Assembly: GCF_965200405.1 (NCBI RefSeq) | Contig: NZ_OZ241356.1 | Coordinates: 1,984,001-2,048,000 of the forward strand | Direction of reading: 5' to 3' | DNA from: Glacieibacterium sp965200405 | Lineage (GTDB): Bacteria > Pseudomonadota > Alphaproteobacteria > Sphingomonadales > Sphingomonadaceae | Length of the DNA: 64,000 bases | Part shown: piece by piece, positions 41,644 through 50,563 of the stretch | Layout of the letters: every line of letters begins with the position of its first letter | How positions within the stretch are numbered: the stretch's first letter is position 1 | Notes under the pieces: model-generated | Told to the model about the DNA's origin: nothing | Databases searched by the model: none | What the model saw: only the letters and a program-made list of their open reading frames with translations | Position numbers and translations under genes: made by a program

Positions 41644-42845
41644 ACTATGGCCAGACGGTCCACGGCGAACCTGAGATCGACGCCGTTGTCGATGTGCTGC
41701 GGACCTCGACGCAGCTCGGGCCCAACGTCAAGGAAATGGAGCGGCGCGTCGCCCGCCTGTTCGACAAGCGCTTCGGCATCATGGTCAACTCGGGCAGTTC
41801 GGCGAACTTCCTGGCGATCAAGCTGCTCGACCTGCCGCACGGCAGCGAGGTCATCACCCCGGCGCTGACCTTTGCCACGACGGTCGCGCCGATCGTCCAG
41901 AACGGGCTGATACCGGCCTTCGTCGACGTGACGCCGGGCACCTACAACATCGATGTCGATGCGATCGAGGCGATGATCGGGCCGAACACCAAGGCGATGA
42001 TGATCCCGTCGCTGATCGGCAACCTGCCCGACTGGGGCCGCATCCGCGAAATCGCCGACCGGCACGAGCTGATGGTCGTCGAGGACAGCGCCGATACGCT
42101 GGGCGCGACGCTGCACGGCCGCAGCACCGGATCGCGTGCCGACATCAGCACCACGAGCTTTTACGGCAGCCACGTCATCAACGCCGGCGGGACGGGCGGC
42201 ATGGTCTGCGTCGACGACACGGCACACCAGCGCCGCGCCCTGCTGCTGCGGTCGTGGGGTCGGACCTCATCGCTGTTCGGCCAGTCGGAGACGATCGAAA
42301 ACCGCTTCAACGTCACCGTCGACGGCATCCCCTACGACGCCAAGTTCGTCTTCGAGGAGCTGGGCTACAACCTCGAGCCCAACGAGATGGGCGCGGCGTT
42401 CGGCCTCGTCCAGCTCGACAAGCTCGACCAGAATATCGCGCAGCGCGAGGCGGCGTTCGCCCGTCACTTCAAGTTCTTCTCGGCATTCGAGGACTGGTTC
42501 GAGCTGCCGCGGCAGCTGCCGCACGCCCGGACCGGCTGGCTGGCCTTCGCCCTGACGGTCCGCGAGACCGCGCCGTTCACCCGCCGCGACCTGCAGATCT
42601 ATTTCGAAGAGCGCGACATCCAGACCCGACCGGTGTTCACCGGCAACATCCTGCGCCAGCCAGCGATGCGCGGCGTCGAGGTGCGGACGACACCGAACGG
42701 CTATCCGGTCGCCGATGCCGTGATGCGCGGCGGTATCCTGATTGCCTGCCACCACGGGCTGGAGGACGCGCACTTCACCTACATGCACGAGACGTTCCAG
42801 AAGTTCGCCGACCGGCACCGCGCGCTGGCGACGGCGGCGGAGTGA
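41634..42845 (+). CDS. RfbH-like PLP/PMP enzyme lacking Fe-S ligands
   Basis: This 403-residue aspartate-aminotransferase-fold protein resembles CDP-4-keto-6-deoxyglucose 3-dehydratase (RfbH/E1). Like that enzyme and ColD, it has histidine (His180, in SFYGSHVINAGG) where aminotransferases have the PLP lysine, so 3-deoxygenation chemistry is expected. Canonical E1 holds a [2Fe-2S] cluster on four cysteines. This protein has only two cysteines in total (Cys192 and one in LIACHHG), so it cannot bind that cluster in the same way. It may use a ColD-type cluster-free mechanism. The gene position after rfbF and rfbG fixes a CDP-sugar substrate. Confidence 0.88.
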   Translation: MRVNYGQTVHGEPEIDAVVDVLRTSTQLGPNVKEMERRVARLFDKRFGIMVNSGSSANFLAIKLLDLPHGSEVITPALTFATTVAPIVQNGLIPAFVDVTPGTYNIDVDAIEAMIGPNTKAMMIPSLIGNLPDWGRIREIADRHELMVVEDSADTLGATLHGRSTGSRADISTTSFYGSHVINAGGTGGMVCVDDTAHQRRALLLRSWGRTSSLFGQSETIENRFNVTVDGIPYDAKFVFEELGYNLEPNEMGAAFGLVQLDKLDQNIAQREAAFARHFKFFSAFEDWFELPRQLPHARTGWLAFALTVRETAPFTRRDLQIYFEERDIQTRPVFTGNILRQPAMRGVEVRTTPNGYPVADAVMRGGILIACHHGLEDAHFTYMHETFQKFADRHRALATAAE

Positions 42846-42879
42846 GCGCCGTGGCCTGTTTCGCGCTCAAGGCCGGGTG

Positions 42880-43851
42880 ATGGCCGCCGCCGCGTCTGGG
42901 CAGCGGACGCTGATCATCGGTGGTGCCGGCTTTGTCGGCGCGCACCTGGCGGCCCGGCGGCTGGCGCGCGGCGACGCGGTTCACATCGCGGTGCGACCGA
43001 CGACCGGGCTGGAGCGGCTCGGGGCACTCCGCAGTTCGATCACGCTGCACAGCCTGACCCTGACCGACCGGCCCGCGGTCGATGCCCTGATCGCCGAGGC
43101 ACGGCCGGACACGATCTTCCACTTGGCCAACACCGACCGGCGGCAGGCGCGCGACGATCTGTCGGACGCGACGCTCAGCATCACCGACGACCTGGCCGGG
43201 CTGCTGGCGCTGGTCGCGGCGTGCTCGGTGGCGCGTGAGCCGCCGCGCGTCATGGTGCGCGCCGGCTCGCTCGCCGAATATGGCCCGGTGGCGGCGCCTT
43301 TCGTCGAGACCCAGCGCGAGATGCCGACGACCGGTTATGCCGCGGCGTTGGTCGCGGGGACCTGCTACGCGCGGATGCTGGCGCCGCGCCTGCCGTTTGC
43401 GCTGGTCACGGCGCGGCTGGCGCTGATCTATGGACCGGCGCAATCCGACCGCTTTTTGATCCCGCAGTTGATCACCAACTGCCTCGCCGGCCTGCCGACG
43501 ACGATCCAGCGGCCGCGCGACCGGCGCGACCTGATCCATGTCGACGACGCCGTCGACGGGCTCGAGATGCTTGCCGCGCATCCGACCGTGCCGCTGGTCA
43601 ACATCGCCTCCGGACATGCGCCGACGGTGGTCGAGATCGCCGCCCGGATCTGCGGCGCGACCGGAGCCGACCCTGGCCTGCTCCAGCTCGGCCCCAGCGA
43701 CGCACCGGGGGGAACACCGCTGTTCCTGGGGTCGTCCAAGCTCGCCCGGCGCGTGCTCGGCTGGTCGCCCCGGACCGACATGGACCAGGGCATCGCCCGG
43801 ACCGTCGACTGGTACCGCGACAACGCCGTCGTGACCGGCATCGCGGCATGA
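42880..43851 (+). CDS. NAD-dependent epimerase/dehydratase (RfbJ-like) with altered catalytic site
   Basis: This 323-residue extended SDR probably carries out the last step of the CDP-deoxysugar branch, 4-keto reduction or epimerisation. The cofactor motif is GGAGFVGAHLAARRL. Ser130 (RAGSLAEYG) and Tyr153 align with the SDR catalytic residues. The lysine four residues after the tyrosine is Leu157 (GYAAALVAGT), so canonical catalysis is in doubt. RDLIHVDDAVDG is conserved. It begins 34 bp after the rfbH-like gene and ends with an ATGA overlap into a glycosyltransferase. Confidence 0.82.
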   Translation: MAAAASGQRTLIIGGAGFVGAHLAARRLARGDAVHIAVRPTTGLERLGALRSSITLHSLTLTDRPAVDALIAEARPDTIFHLANTDRRQARDDLSDATLSITDDLAGLLALVAACSVAREPPRVMVRAGSLAEYGPVAAPFVETQREMPTTGYAAALVAGTCYARMLAPRLPFALVTARLALIYGPAQSDRFLIPQLITNCLAGLPTTIQRPRDRRDLIHVDDAVDGLEMLAAHPTVPLVNIASGHAPTVVEIAARICGATGADPGLLQLGPSDAPGGTPLFLGSSKLARRVLGWSPRTDMDQGIARTVDWYRDNAVVTGIAA

Positions 43852-44837
43852 CCGTGCCGGGCAATATCCTGGTTTCCGTTCTGGTCCCGGCCTTCAACGA
43901 GGAGGGCAATGTCGCGGCCGCCTATGCCGCGATCGTCGCCGCCTTCGCCCGGCTGCGAAACACCGATTTCGAGATCATCTTCACCGACAACCACTCTACC
44001 GATCGCACCTTCGAGGTGCTGAAGGGCTTGGCCGCGCACGATCCCCGGGTCCGGGTGATCCGCCTGTCGCGCAATTTCGGTTACCAGCGCTCGGTGCTGA
44101 CGGCCTACAAGGCGGCGCGGGGTGATTGCGCGGTCCAGCTCGACTGCGACCTGCAGGACCCGCCGTCGCTGATCCCCGACATGATCGGGCTGTGGCAGCA
44201 GGGGCACAAGGTCGTCTATGGCGTCCGCCGCGCGCTGCCCGACGGCATGGTGACGCGGGCCATGCGCCGGCTGTTCTATCGCCTGATCCGGGCGCTCAGC
44301 GAGGACGACCTGCCCGTCGATGCTGGCGAGTTCCGGCTCGTCGACCGCTGCATCCTCGACGAGATCAGGCAGGTCGAGGACACCTCGCCCTACGTCCGTG
44401 GCCTGATCAGCTCGATGGGTTTTTCGCAGATCGGCCTGATCTATGACCGTGCCGCGCGCACCGTCGGCGAGAGCAAGTTCCCGCTCGGCAAGATGATCGC
44501 GATGGCGGTCGACGGCCTGCTCAACCACTCGCTGGTGCCGCTGCGCATCGCCTCGGTGACGGCGCTGGTGACCGGCGCGCTGACGTTCATGCTGATCCTG
44601 GGCTATCTGGTGGCTCGCCTGCTGTTCGGGCAGGCGTGGCCGGCGGGCTTCGCGACGACGACGCTGCTGCTGCTGCTGTCGATCATGCTCAACGCGATGT
44701 TCTTCGGTATCATCGGCGAATACGTCGGCCGGATCTTCATGCAGGCCAAGCGCCGGCCGCTGCCGATCGTCGAAGCGACCCTCAATTGCGACAGCGCGGA
44801 GCCGGCGCGACCGGCGCGGATCGCCGCGGTTTCCTAG
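43848..44837 (+). CDS. GT2 glycosyltransferase with C-terminal membrane anchor
   Basis: This 329-residue DPM1/GtrB-type transferase has a GT-A domain with VLVPAFNEEGN and the metal-binding LDCDLQDPP (Asp-x-Asp-x-x-Asp pattern). Two transmembrane helices follow (about 228-250 and 262-285). Such enzymes move a sugar to undecaprenyl phosphate or a lipid-linked chain at the inner membrane. ATGA overlap with the SDR gene suggests it handles the CDP-derived sugar, though GtrB-type enzymes usually use UDP-sugars. Its TAG stop overlaps the flippase stop as CTAG. Confidence 0.9.
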   Translation: MTVPGNILVSVLVPAFNEEGNVAAAYAAIVAAFARLRNTDFEIIFTDNHSTDRTFEVLKGLAAHDPRVRVIRLSRNFGYQRSVLTAYKAARGDCAVQLDCDLQDPPSLIPDMIGLWQQGHKVVYGVRRALPDGMVTRAMRRLFYRLIRALSEDDLPVDAGEFRLVDRCILDEIRQVEDTSPYVRGLISSMGFSQIGLIYDRAARTVGESKFPLGKMIAMAVDGLLNHSLVPLRIASVTALVTGALTFMLILGYLVARLLFGQAWPAGFATTTLLLLLSIMLNAMFFGIIGEYVGRIFMQAKRRPLPIVEATLNCDSAEPARPARIAAVS

Positions 44838-46159
44838 GCGGCTTCAGGGTTCGGCAAGCGCGAGGCGCTGCGGAAGCTCGTGATCATCCACGCCGAGGCG
44901 ATCACCGCCAGCACGATATGCGCGATGTTGGCGCCCATCGCGCCGATCCGCGGGATCAGCAGCAGCGCCGTCAGGTGAAAGCCCAGCGTGCCGGCCAGCG
45001 TCGCGAGCAGCACCTGTCGCTGACGACCCATCGCCAGCAGCGCCGATCGAGCCCCGGTGCCGGTCATCGCCAGGGTCACCGCGACCATCTGGACGATCAC
45101 CAGCGGCGCCGCCCCGGCGAACGCATCGCCCGCCAGCCGGCGCAGCAGCGTCTCGCCGCCGACGAGAAAGAACAGCACGCCCAGCGCGCCGGTGCCGAAC
45201 AACAGCCATTCGGCCTGCCAGACCGTCCGGCGCACGTCCGCGACCCGCCCGGCCGACCAGGCGCGCGCGATGTCGGGATAGAGCACCGCCTGCACCTGGG
45301 TCGCGACCTGCTCGGCCAGCCGCCCGACGCGCTTGGCGATGTTGTACAGTCCGGCCGCGGCGGGCCCGGCCAAGGCGCCGACGATCAGGATGTCGAACTG
45401 GTTGGCGCTGGATCGTAGCGTCAGGGACAGGTTGCTCGACCAGGCGAAGCTCCACAGTCCTTCGAATCGCCTGGTGACCCCGGCGAGCGGCGCCGCAAGG
45501 ACGCCGTGAACGCCGTTGTCGCGAAGCACGCGGAACGCGAGCAGCAAGCTGAACAGCGCGCCGGCGATCTGCGTCGCCATCCAGATCGCGGTGAAGGTGA
45601 CCAGTCCGGCACCCGCCTCCAGTGCGACGGCACACAGCGCCAGCCGGACGAGGCCGCCGCCGACCGGACCATAAGCGGCGAGACGGAAGCGGCCGAACAG
45701 GCGCAGCACCGCGGTGGTCATGCCGTTGAGATTGAACGGCAGGACGCAGCAATAGATCAGCACGACCTGCCGGGTCTGGTCGGACCAGCCGAGCTGCTGA
45801 CCCGCCACCAATGCAATCGCGATCGCCACGAGCCAGGCGAGCCCGGCTCCGGCCAGGTCCAGCACCAGACCGAACTTGAGCAGCGCACGCAGGTCGGTCT
45901 TGTCGCCGATCCCGGTCAGGGCCGCGCCGTATTTGATCAGTGGCTGCCACGACTGGAAAGTGACGAGGCGCTCGACGGCGCGGGTATAGCCCAGGGTCAG
46001 CGCCAGCACGCCATAGTCCACCGGCCCCAGGGCGCGCGCACTCAGCGCCGTCGCCGCCAGCCCGACCAGAGCGCTGGCGGCGTTGCCCGACAGCATGTGG
46101 CCGACGGTGCCGATCAGCGCCCGCAGCGTGCCCGTCATCGCGACCTGCTGCGACGGCAT
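44834..46159 (-). CDS. Polysaccharide flippase (Wzx-like, MATE/MVF family)
   Basis: This 441-residue integral membrane protein has about 12 hydrophobic helices. The N-terminal TVGHMLSGNAASALVGLAAT and SARALGPVDYGVLALTLGYT are typical of oligosaccharide flippases of the PST family. It would turn undecaprenyl-linked repeat units across the inner membrane. ATG 46159 shares one base with the upstream barrel gene stop (TGATG); the longer reading runs through that gene. It converges with the GT2 gene through a CTAG overlap. Confidence 0.92.
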   Translation of the reverse strand: MPSQQVAMTGTLRALIGTVGHMLSGNAASALVGLAATALSARALGPVDYGVLALTLGYTRAVERLVTFQSWQPLIKYGAALTGIGDKTDLRALLKFGLVLDLAGAGLAWLVAIAIALVAGQQLGWSDQTRQVVLIYCCVLPFNLNGMTTAVLRLFGRFRLAAYGPVGGGLVRLALCAVALEAGAGLVTFTAIWMATQIAGALFSLLLAFRVLRDNGVHGVLAAPLAGVTRRFEGLWSFAWSSNLSLTLRSSANQFDILIVGALAGPAAAGLYNIAKRVGRLAEQVATQVQAVLYPDIARAWSAGRVADVRRTVWQAEWLLFGTGALGVLFFLVGGETLLRRLAGDAFAGAAPLVIVQMVAVTLAMTGTGARSALLAMGRQRQVLLATLAGTLGFHLTALLLIPRIGAMGANIAHIVLAVIASAWMITSFRSASRLPNPEAA

Positions 46160-47526
46160 CAGACCCGGACCCGCAGGCCGATGCTGGCGGTGGTCTTCTT
46201 GTACTGGTCGAAGATCTGGTTCGCGCTGCGGTCGGCGTAGCGTGCGTTGACGTACAGCGACCAGCGGCTGCCGAACAGATATTCGACTTCGCCGTCGACG
46301 CTGTACTGTTGGAGGTGGCGAACCAGGAAGCCGCGGTAGACCGTGTCTTCGAAGCCGACGGCGGCATGGACCAGCAGGTTGTGCCGGGCCTCCCCCTCGA
46401 AAGTCAGGGCGGCGACGGTATTGACGCGGCCGCTGGCGCCGGAGCGGATGGTGCCGTTGTCGCCGCGCACCAGCTTGAGCTTGAACGCCGTCCGCGGTGA
46501 CGGCGTATAGCTCAGGCTGGCCCTGACGGCGACGTCGGAAAAGGATGCCTGGGTGGGATCGTCGGAATTGGCCTTGAACGCGCCGACACCGATATCGCCT
46601 TTCCATCGACCGGAAATGTCGAGCGTGACTCCTGCCAGCGCGCCGATCGTGCTCGCGTCGCGATTGACGCCGCTGCGGTCGAACGGCAGGACGGCGTCGC
46701 GGCGATTGCCATAGCCCTGCACGAACAGGCCGAGCCGGGTCGATGCCGCCCAGCTCAGGCGCAGCGAGGCGCTGGTGTTGTTGAGGTCGCGGTCGTCCTC
46801 GGACGCTTCGAGATAATTGACCCGCAGGATGTCGGCGCGAAGCGCGATACCGAAGCGGTTGCGCCGGTAGCTGGCGCCGACATCGGCAAGTATCACGTTG
46901 GTCTTGGAGGGGCGGCGCAGCAGCGGACTGGCCTCTGGGTCGGAGCGGTTGACGGCGCCGCGATCGAACCGGGCGATGCCGTCGAAACTGAGTGTCGGGC
47001 TCGCATCGTAAATCGCGCTCGTGCCGGCGCCGAAGGTCACACGGTTCTCGGTCGTGTACGTCGTGAGGCGACGGATGTTCGCTTCCACGTCCGCCGCGAC
47101 GTTGAGCCGGCTGCCGTCGGCCGTCACGTCGACGCGCGGTCCGAAGTTGAAGATCGCATCGTCCTGCGCGGCCTTCGATACCGCGAAGACATTGCTGTCA
47201 TACTGGGTCTCGGCCGACAGGACCGGGGCGACGACGATATTGCCGAAGCGCCAGCGGCCGGCCTCGTAGCCGGGCCGGGGCAGGTTGGCGATGCTTTCGC
47301 TGCCTTTCGGCTCGACGCTCTGCGCGCGTGCCGCCGCACCGGAAATGCTCGCCACGACGCATACGGCCGCGATGTGCCGCACCCGTTGCCTGTTCGCCGC
47401 CGAGCTTGAAATCGGCCGTCCCCCAATTGCCCCATTACCCTGGCGACAGACTAGCCGGGCAGCCGCCCCGGCGGAATCGCGTATCGGGGTAATCGCCTCC
47501 TCCGACGGGCTAGGCGCGCGGGTCAT
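46159..47526 (-). CDS. Outer-membrane beta-barrel protein of EPS cluster
   Basis: This 455-residue protein contains a hydrophobic export signal at about 50-69 (HIAAVCVVASISGAAARA). Alternating strands fill the rest, ending TTASIGLRVRV, as in the BBP2-type barrels found in sphingomonad and rhizobial EPS loci. ATG 47526 has GGAG upstream, but it places 48 residues before the signal. GTG at 47382 would give a normal signal peptide but has a poor ribosome site, so the start is uncertain. It is coupled to the flippase, and a role in polymer export or surface anchoring is likely but unproven. Confidence 0.8.
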   Translation of the reverse strand: MTRAPSPSEEAITPIRDSAGAAARLVCRQGNGAIGGRPISSSAANRQRVRHIAAVCVVASISGAAARAQSVEPKGSESIANLPRPGYEAGRWRFGNIVVAPVLSAETQYDSNVFAVSKAAQDDAIFNFGPRVDVTADGSRLNVAADVEANIRRLTTYTTENRVTFGAGTSAIYDASPTLSFDGIARFDRGAVNRSDPEASPLLRRPSKTNVILADVGASYRRNRFGIALRADILRVNYLEASEDDRDLNNTSASLRLSWAASTRLGLFVQGYGNRRDAVLPFDRSGVNRDASTIGALAGVTLDISGRWKGDIGVGAFKANSDDPTQASFSDVAVRASLSYTPSPRTAFKLKLVRGDNGTIRSGASGRVNTVAALTFEGEARHNLLVHAAVGFEDTVYRGFLVRHLQQYSVDGEVEYLFGSRWSLYVNARYADRSANQIFDQYKKTTASIGLRVRV

Positions 47527-47598
47527 ACCGCTCCGGAATAGTCAGCCGCGACTTGGCCGGTCGGCAGTATCACCAGATGGAAACTGGGAGGACGGAAC

Positions 47599-48450
47599 GT
47601 GGCGGCTGCAATCGAGGCAATGGGCGGCGGGCGGGCGATGTCGGCGGTGGCGGAACGGCGCGTCTTCTCGCGCCTGCGCATGCCCGGCGGCATCTTCAAG
47701 ACGACTTCGGCCCGCCGCCTGACCGACGTCGATGCGGCAACCGTCGACGCACTGCCGGCGCCTGGATCGACCCTCGCCGCGATCGACGTCGGCGCGTCGT
47801 CGGGAACGACCGCGGTGGAGCTGGTCACGGCGCTGGCGACCGCCGGGCACCGCGTCCGCATGACGATGACCGACATCTCGCTGACGGCGCGACAGCTGCG
47901 GGTTCATCCGGGCTATACGGTGCTGGTCGATGCGGAGACGCGGCTGCTCCAGCATATCGTGCTCGGCGTGCCGATCCGGCCGTGGCGCCGCCGACTCGAC
48001 TATGTCACGCAATTCTGGCTGGCGACGGGCGCGGCGAATCGCTGGCATGCCAGGATGGCGGCCAACGGGGCGATCGACCGGGCGCTGCAAGGGGCGACGC
48101 TGGTCTTGCTGGTCGCGCCGGCAGCCGCCGAGCATCCCGACATCGCCTGCGAGGAGGGCGATGTCTTCGCGCCGCCGCCGGCGAACCACCGCGCTGCCTT
48201 CGACATCGTCCGGGCGGCGAACCTGCTGCTGCCTGAGGTTTTCTCGACCGAGCGCATCGTTACCGCGCTCGAACATCTTAAGGCGCGGCTGCGGGGGCCG
48301 GGGTCGCTGCTGGTGCTGGCTCGCAGCCCGGCACCTGGCAGGCCGGGTTCGAATCGCGCGACGATCTACAGGCTCAATGCCGAGGACCGGCTGGAGGTCG
48401 CGGCGCGTATCGGCGGCGGCTGCGATATCGAGGCGCTGGCCGGCACGTAA
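47599..48450 (+). CDS. Probable SAM-dependent methyltransferase-like protein
   Basis: This 283-residue cytoplasmic protein has a Rossmann motif I, AAIDVGASSGTTAVEL (about 60-75), and a following acidic strand (MTMTDIS), consistent with class I methyltransferases. The remainder is poorly conserved to my eye. GTG 47599 has a well-placed GGGAGG site. It is divergent from the barrel gene. Its last 85 bases overlap the end of the convergent membrane-protein gene, so one of the two C-termini may be shorter in reality. A sugar-modifying or regulatory role cannot be distinguished. Confidence 0.65.
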   Translation: MAAAIEAMGGGRAMSAVAERRVFSRLRMPGGIFKTTSARRLTDVDAATVDALPAPGSTLAAIDVGASSGTTAVELVTALATAGHRVRMTMTDISLTARQLRVHPGYTVLVDAETRLLQHIVLGVPIRPWRRRLDYVTQFWLATGAANRWHARMAANGAIDRALQGATLVLLVAPAAAEHPDIACEEGDVFAPPPANHRAAFDIVRAANLLLPEVFSTERIVTALEHLKARLRGPGSLLVLARSPAPGRPGSNRATIYRLNAEDRLEVAARIGGGCDIEALAGT

Positions 48451-50000
48451 AGCTGCAGTTCGCCGTAGCGGGTGGCGGCGTTGGGCAGGGATGCCCGCCG
48501 ATACCCGCGGCTTGCGGCATAGGCCCGAAACGCATCATCGAGCTCGCCCTCGGCGCCGACCAGGATCGCTCCCGGCGGCTGGGCGTCGAGCCGCGCGGCC
48601 AGCGTCGAGGCCGAGACGGTGCGCCAGAAGCGCCGGTGATCGGGCGCGATCAGGTCGGCGACGCGGTATACGAACGGTCCCACCGCCAGCTCCGGATAGA
48701 CCGCGGCGCCACCGTCGAGCGCATAGATCGGCGCCAATGTCGCGACCGGTCGGCCATGTGCCGCCGCGGCGACGGCGACCGCCGTGTCATGGACGACGTT
48801 ACCGGTCCATGCGGCGGGCCGAGCGAGCAGCGGCAGGCGGGCCAGCAGCGGCGGTGCGGCAAGCACGATGGTCAGGCCAGCGGCGGCGGCGAACACCGGC
48901 ATCATGGACCGCCGCTCGGCGTCGGTCTGCCGGCCGATCAGCAGGATCAGCAGCACCAACAGGAACGGCAGCGGCGGCGCGAAATACTGGGGGAACGACG
49001 GGCGCGGCAGGAAGGCGACCGCAATACCCGTCGCGACCAGTCCCAGAACCAGCAGCACGCGCCAGTCCGGACGCCAGCCGCGCGAGGCCAGTTGCACGGC
49101 GACCGCGACCACCGATGCGGCCAGCAGCAGCGTCGGCCCGGCCCCCCAAACCGAGATCGACAGCGCGATCCGGTCGTGGAGCGAGATGACGAGCGACTCG
49201 CGCGAGGTCAGCGCCCAGGCGAGATGCGGCCCGCGGTGATAGCCGACGACATGGTCGATGAACCCCGCCGGGTCGGCGGCGAAGGCGTACAGGGTGGGAG
49301 CGCCGCCGATTGCGGCCCCGATAAGCAAAGGCAGGGCGAGGCGCTTCAGCCGCATCGCCAGCGGCAGCGATGCGGGCGCGCAGATCGCGGCGACGGCGAA
49401 GGGCGGGATCAGCAGGACGTAATTCGCCTTCATGCCGACCGCGACGGCCAGCAGCGCTCCGGCCAGCGCGATCCTGATCGGGCGAATCTCCGCCCGCGTC
49501 GCTTCGCCGAGATAGAGCGCCAGTCCGGCCAGCGCGAACGGCATCGGCATGAAATTGTTGGTGACCAGCGTGCCGGCCTGGCCCCCAAGCAACGGGTTGG
49601 CGACCAGCAGCAGCACGACGAACATCGCCGCCAGCGGGCTGCCCGTCTCTTTCCGCGCCAGATACGCCAGCAGCCAGCCGGTCGCCAGCCAGGCGAGCAG
49701 GATGACGCAGCGATAGACCAGCAACGGCCGCCAGAAATCGGTCAGATGGGCGACGGCGTTCAACAGGATCGGCAGGTTCGGCAGGTGGTTGAAACCGAAG
49801 TCGCGGTACAGCGCTCCTTGCCCGAACAGCAGCCCGGTACTGACGAACATCTGCTCGTCGTGACGCAACGGTGCACCGAGGATCGTCGCGGCCAGGGCGG
49901 CGCACAGCACGCCGAGGCCGATACCGCAGGCGAGGACCAGCCGGTCGCCGGCAACCCGGGGCCGCGACCGGGCAGCGGCCGCGGCGATCGTCAGAACCAC
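48366..50000 (-). CDS. GT39/PMT-like integral membrane protein
   Basis: This 544-residue membrane protein has about 10-12 helices, with an early periplasmic loop ILGAPLRHDEQMFVSTGLLF. The acidic residue after the first helix and the overall plan resemble GT-C transferases (PMT/ArnT group), and a Wzy-like polymerase role is also possible. The 130-residue C-terminal part is a soluble domain. GTG at 50000 overlaps the export gene by 10 bases and no better start exists. The 3' end overlaps the methyltransferase-like gene by 85 bases. Function is assigned by topology only. Confidence 0.72.
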   Translation of the reverse strand: MVLTIAAAAARSRPRVAGDRLVLACGIGLGVLCAALAATILGAPLRHDEQMFVSTGLLFGQGALYRDFGFNHLPNLPILLNAVAHLTDFWRPLLVYRCVILLAWLATGWLLAYLARKETGSPLAAMFVVLLLVANPLLGGQAGTLVTNNFMPMPFALAGLALYLGEATRAEIRPIRIALAGALLAVAVGMKANYVLLIPPFAVAAICAPASLPLAMRLKRLALPLLIGAAIGGAPTLYAFAADPAGFIDHVVGYHRGPHLAWALTSRESLVISLHDRIALSISVWGAGPTLLLAASVVAVAVQLASRGWRPDWRVLLVLGLVATGIAVAFLPRPSFPQYFAPPLPFLLVLLILLIGRQTDAERRSMMPVFAAAAGLTIVLAAPPLLARLPLLARPAAWTGNVVHDTAVAVAAAAHGRPVATLAPIYALDGGAAVYPELAVGPFVYRVADLIAPDHRRFWRTVSASTLAARLDAQPPGAILVGAEGELDDAFRAYAASRGYRRASLPNAATRYGELQLYVPASASISQPPPIRAATSSRSSALSL

Positions 50001-50563
50001 GCCTCCGGAATGTTGACCGTGTCGCCGGGCTGGATCGCGGTCTCCGGGCGCGCCGTGCCCGACACCATATTGCCATCGAGATTGCGGACGATGGTGGCGC
50101 GGTGCTTCTGAGCGCGGAAAGTGAAGCCCCCGGCGATGGAGATCGCCGTCAGGACCGACATGCCGGGCACGAACGGATATTGGCCGGGCTTTTGGACCTC
50201 GCCCAGAATGAAGAACGGGCGGTACTTCTCGACCTGGACGCTGACGCTCGGCGCCTTCATCAATTCCTTGGACTTGAGGGTCGAGACGATGAGCCCCTCG
50301 AGCTCGGCGACGGTCTTGCCGGTGGCGACCAACTGGCCGACGAGCGGGATCGACACCGTGCCGCCGTCGCCGATCACATAGCTCCGGGTCGCCGCATCCA
50401 TCCCGTAGATCATGATCTGGACACCGTCGCCGGCACCGAGGCGATAGGGGCCGGGCTTGACGAGCGGGATCGGCGGCAACGACTTGGCAACGAGCGGCAC
50501 GGGGCTCAACGAGGCCAGGATCACTGCGGTCACGCAACGCTTCAACACTACCGACACGTTCAT
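49991..50563 (-). CDS. Polysaccharide export protein (Wza/GumB-type)
   Basis: This 190-residue exported protein carries the poly-export domain (YRLGAGDGVQIMIYGMDAAT, about 40-59) and a SLBB-type segment (FFILGEVQKPGQYPF to GGFTFRAQKHRA). It forms the periplasmic/outer-membrane channel for capsular or EPS chains. It is shorter than E. coli Wza and closer to GumB. The signal peptide has no lipobox; its only early Cys precedes the hydrophobic core. ATG 50563 overlaps the sulfotransferase stop as ATGA. Confidence 0.93.
   Translation of the reverse strand: MNVSVVLKRCVTAVILASLSPVPLVAKSLPPIPLVKPGPYRLGAGDGVQIMIYGMDAATRSYVIGDGGTVSIPLVGQLVATGKTVAELEGLIVSTLKSKELMKAPSVSVQVEKYRPFFILGEVQKPGQYPFVPGMSVLTAISIAGGFTFRAQKHRATIVRNLDGNMVSGTARPETAIQPGDTVNIPEAWF

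Noticed and set aside
47382..47384. GTG start for the barrel protein
   Set aside because: It gives a neat signal peptide but has no good ribosome site, while ATG 47526 has GGAG; kept as an alternative only.
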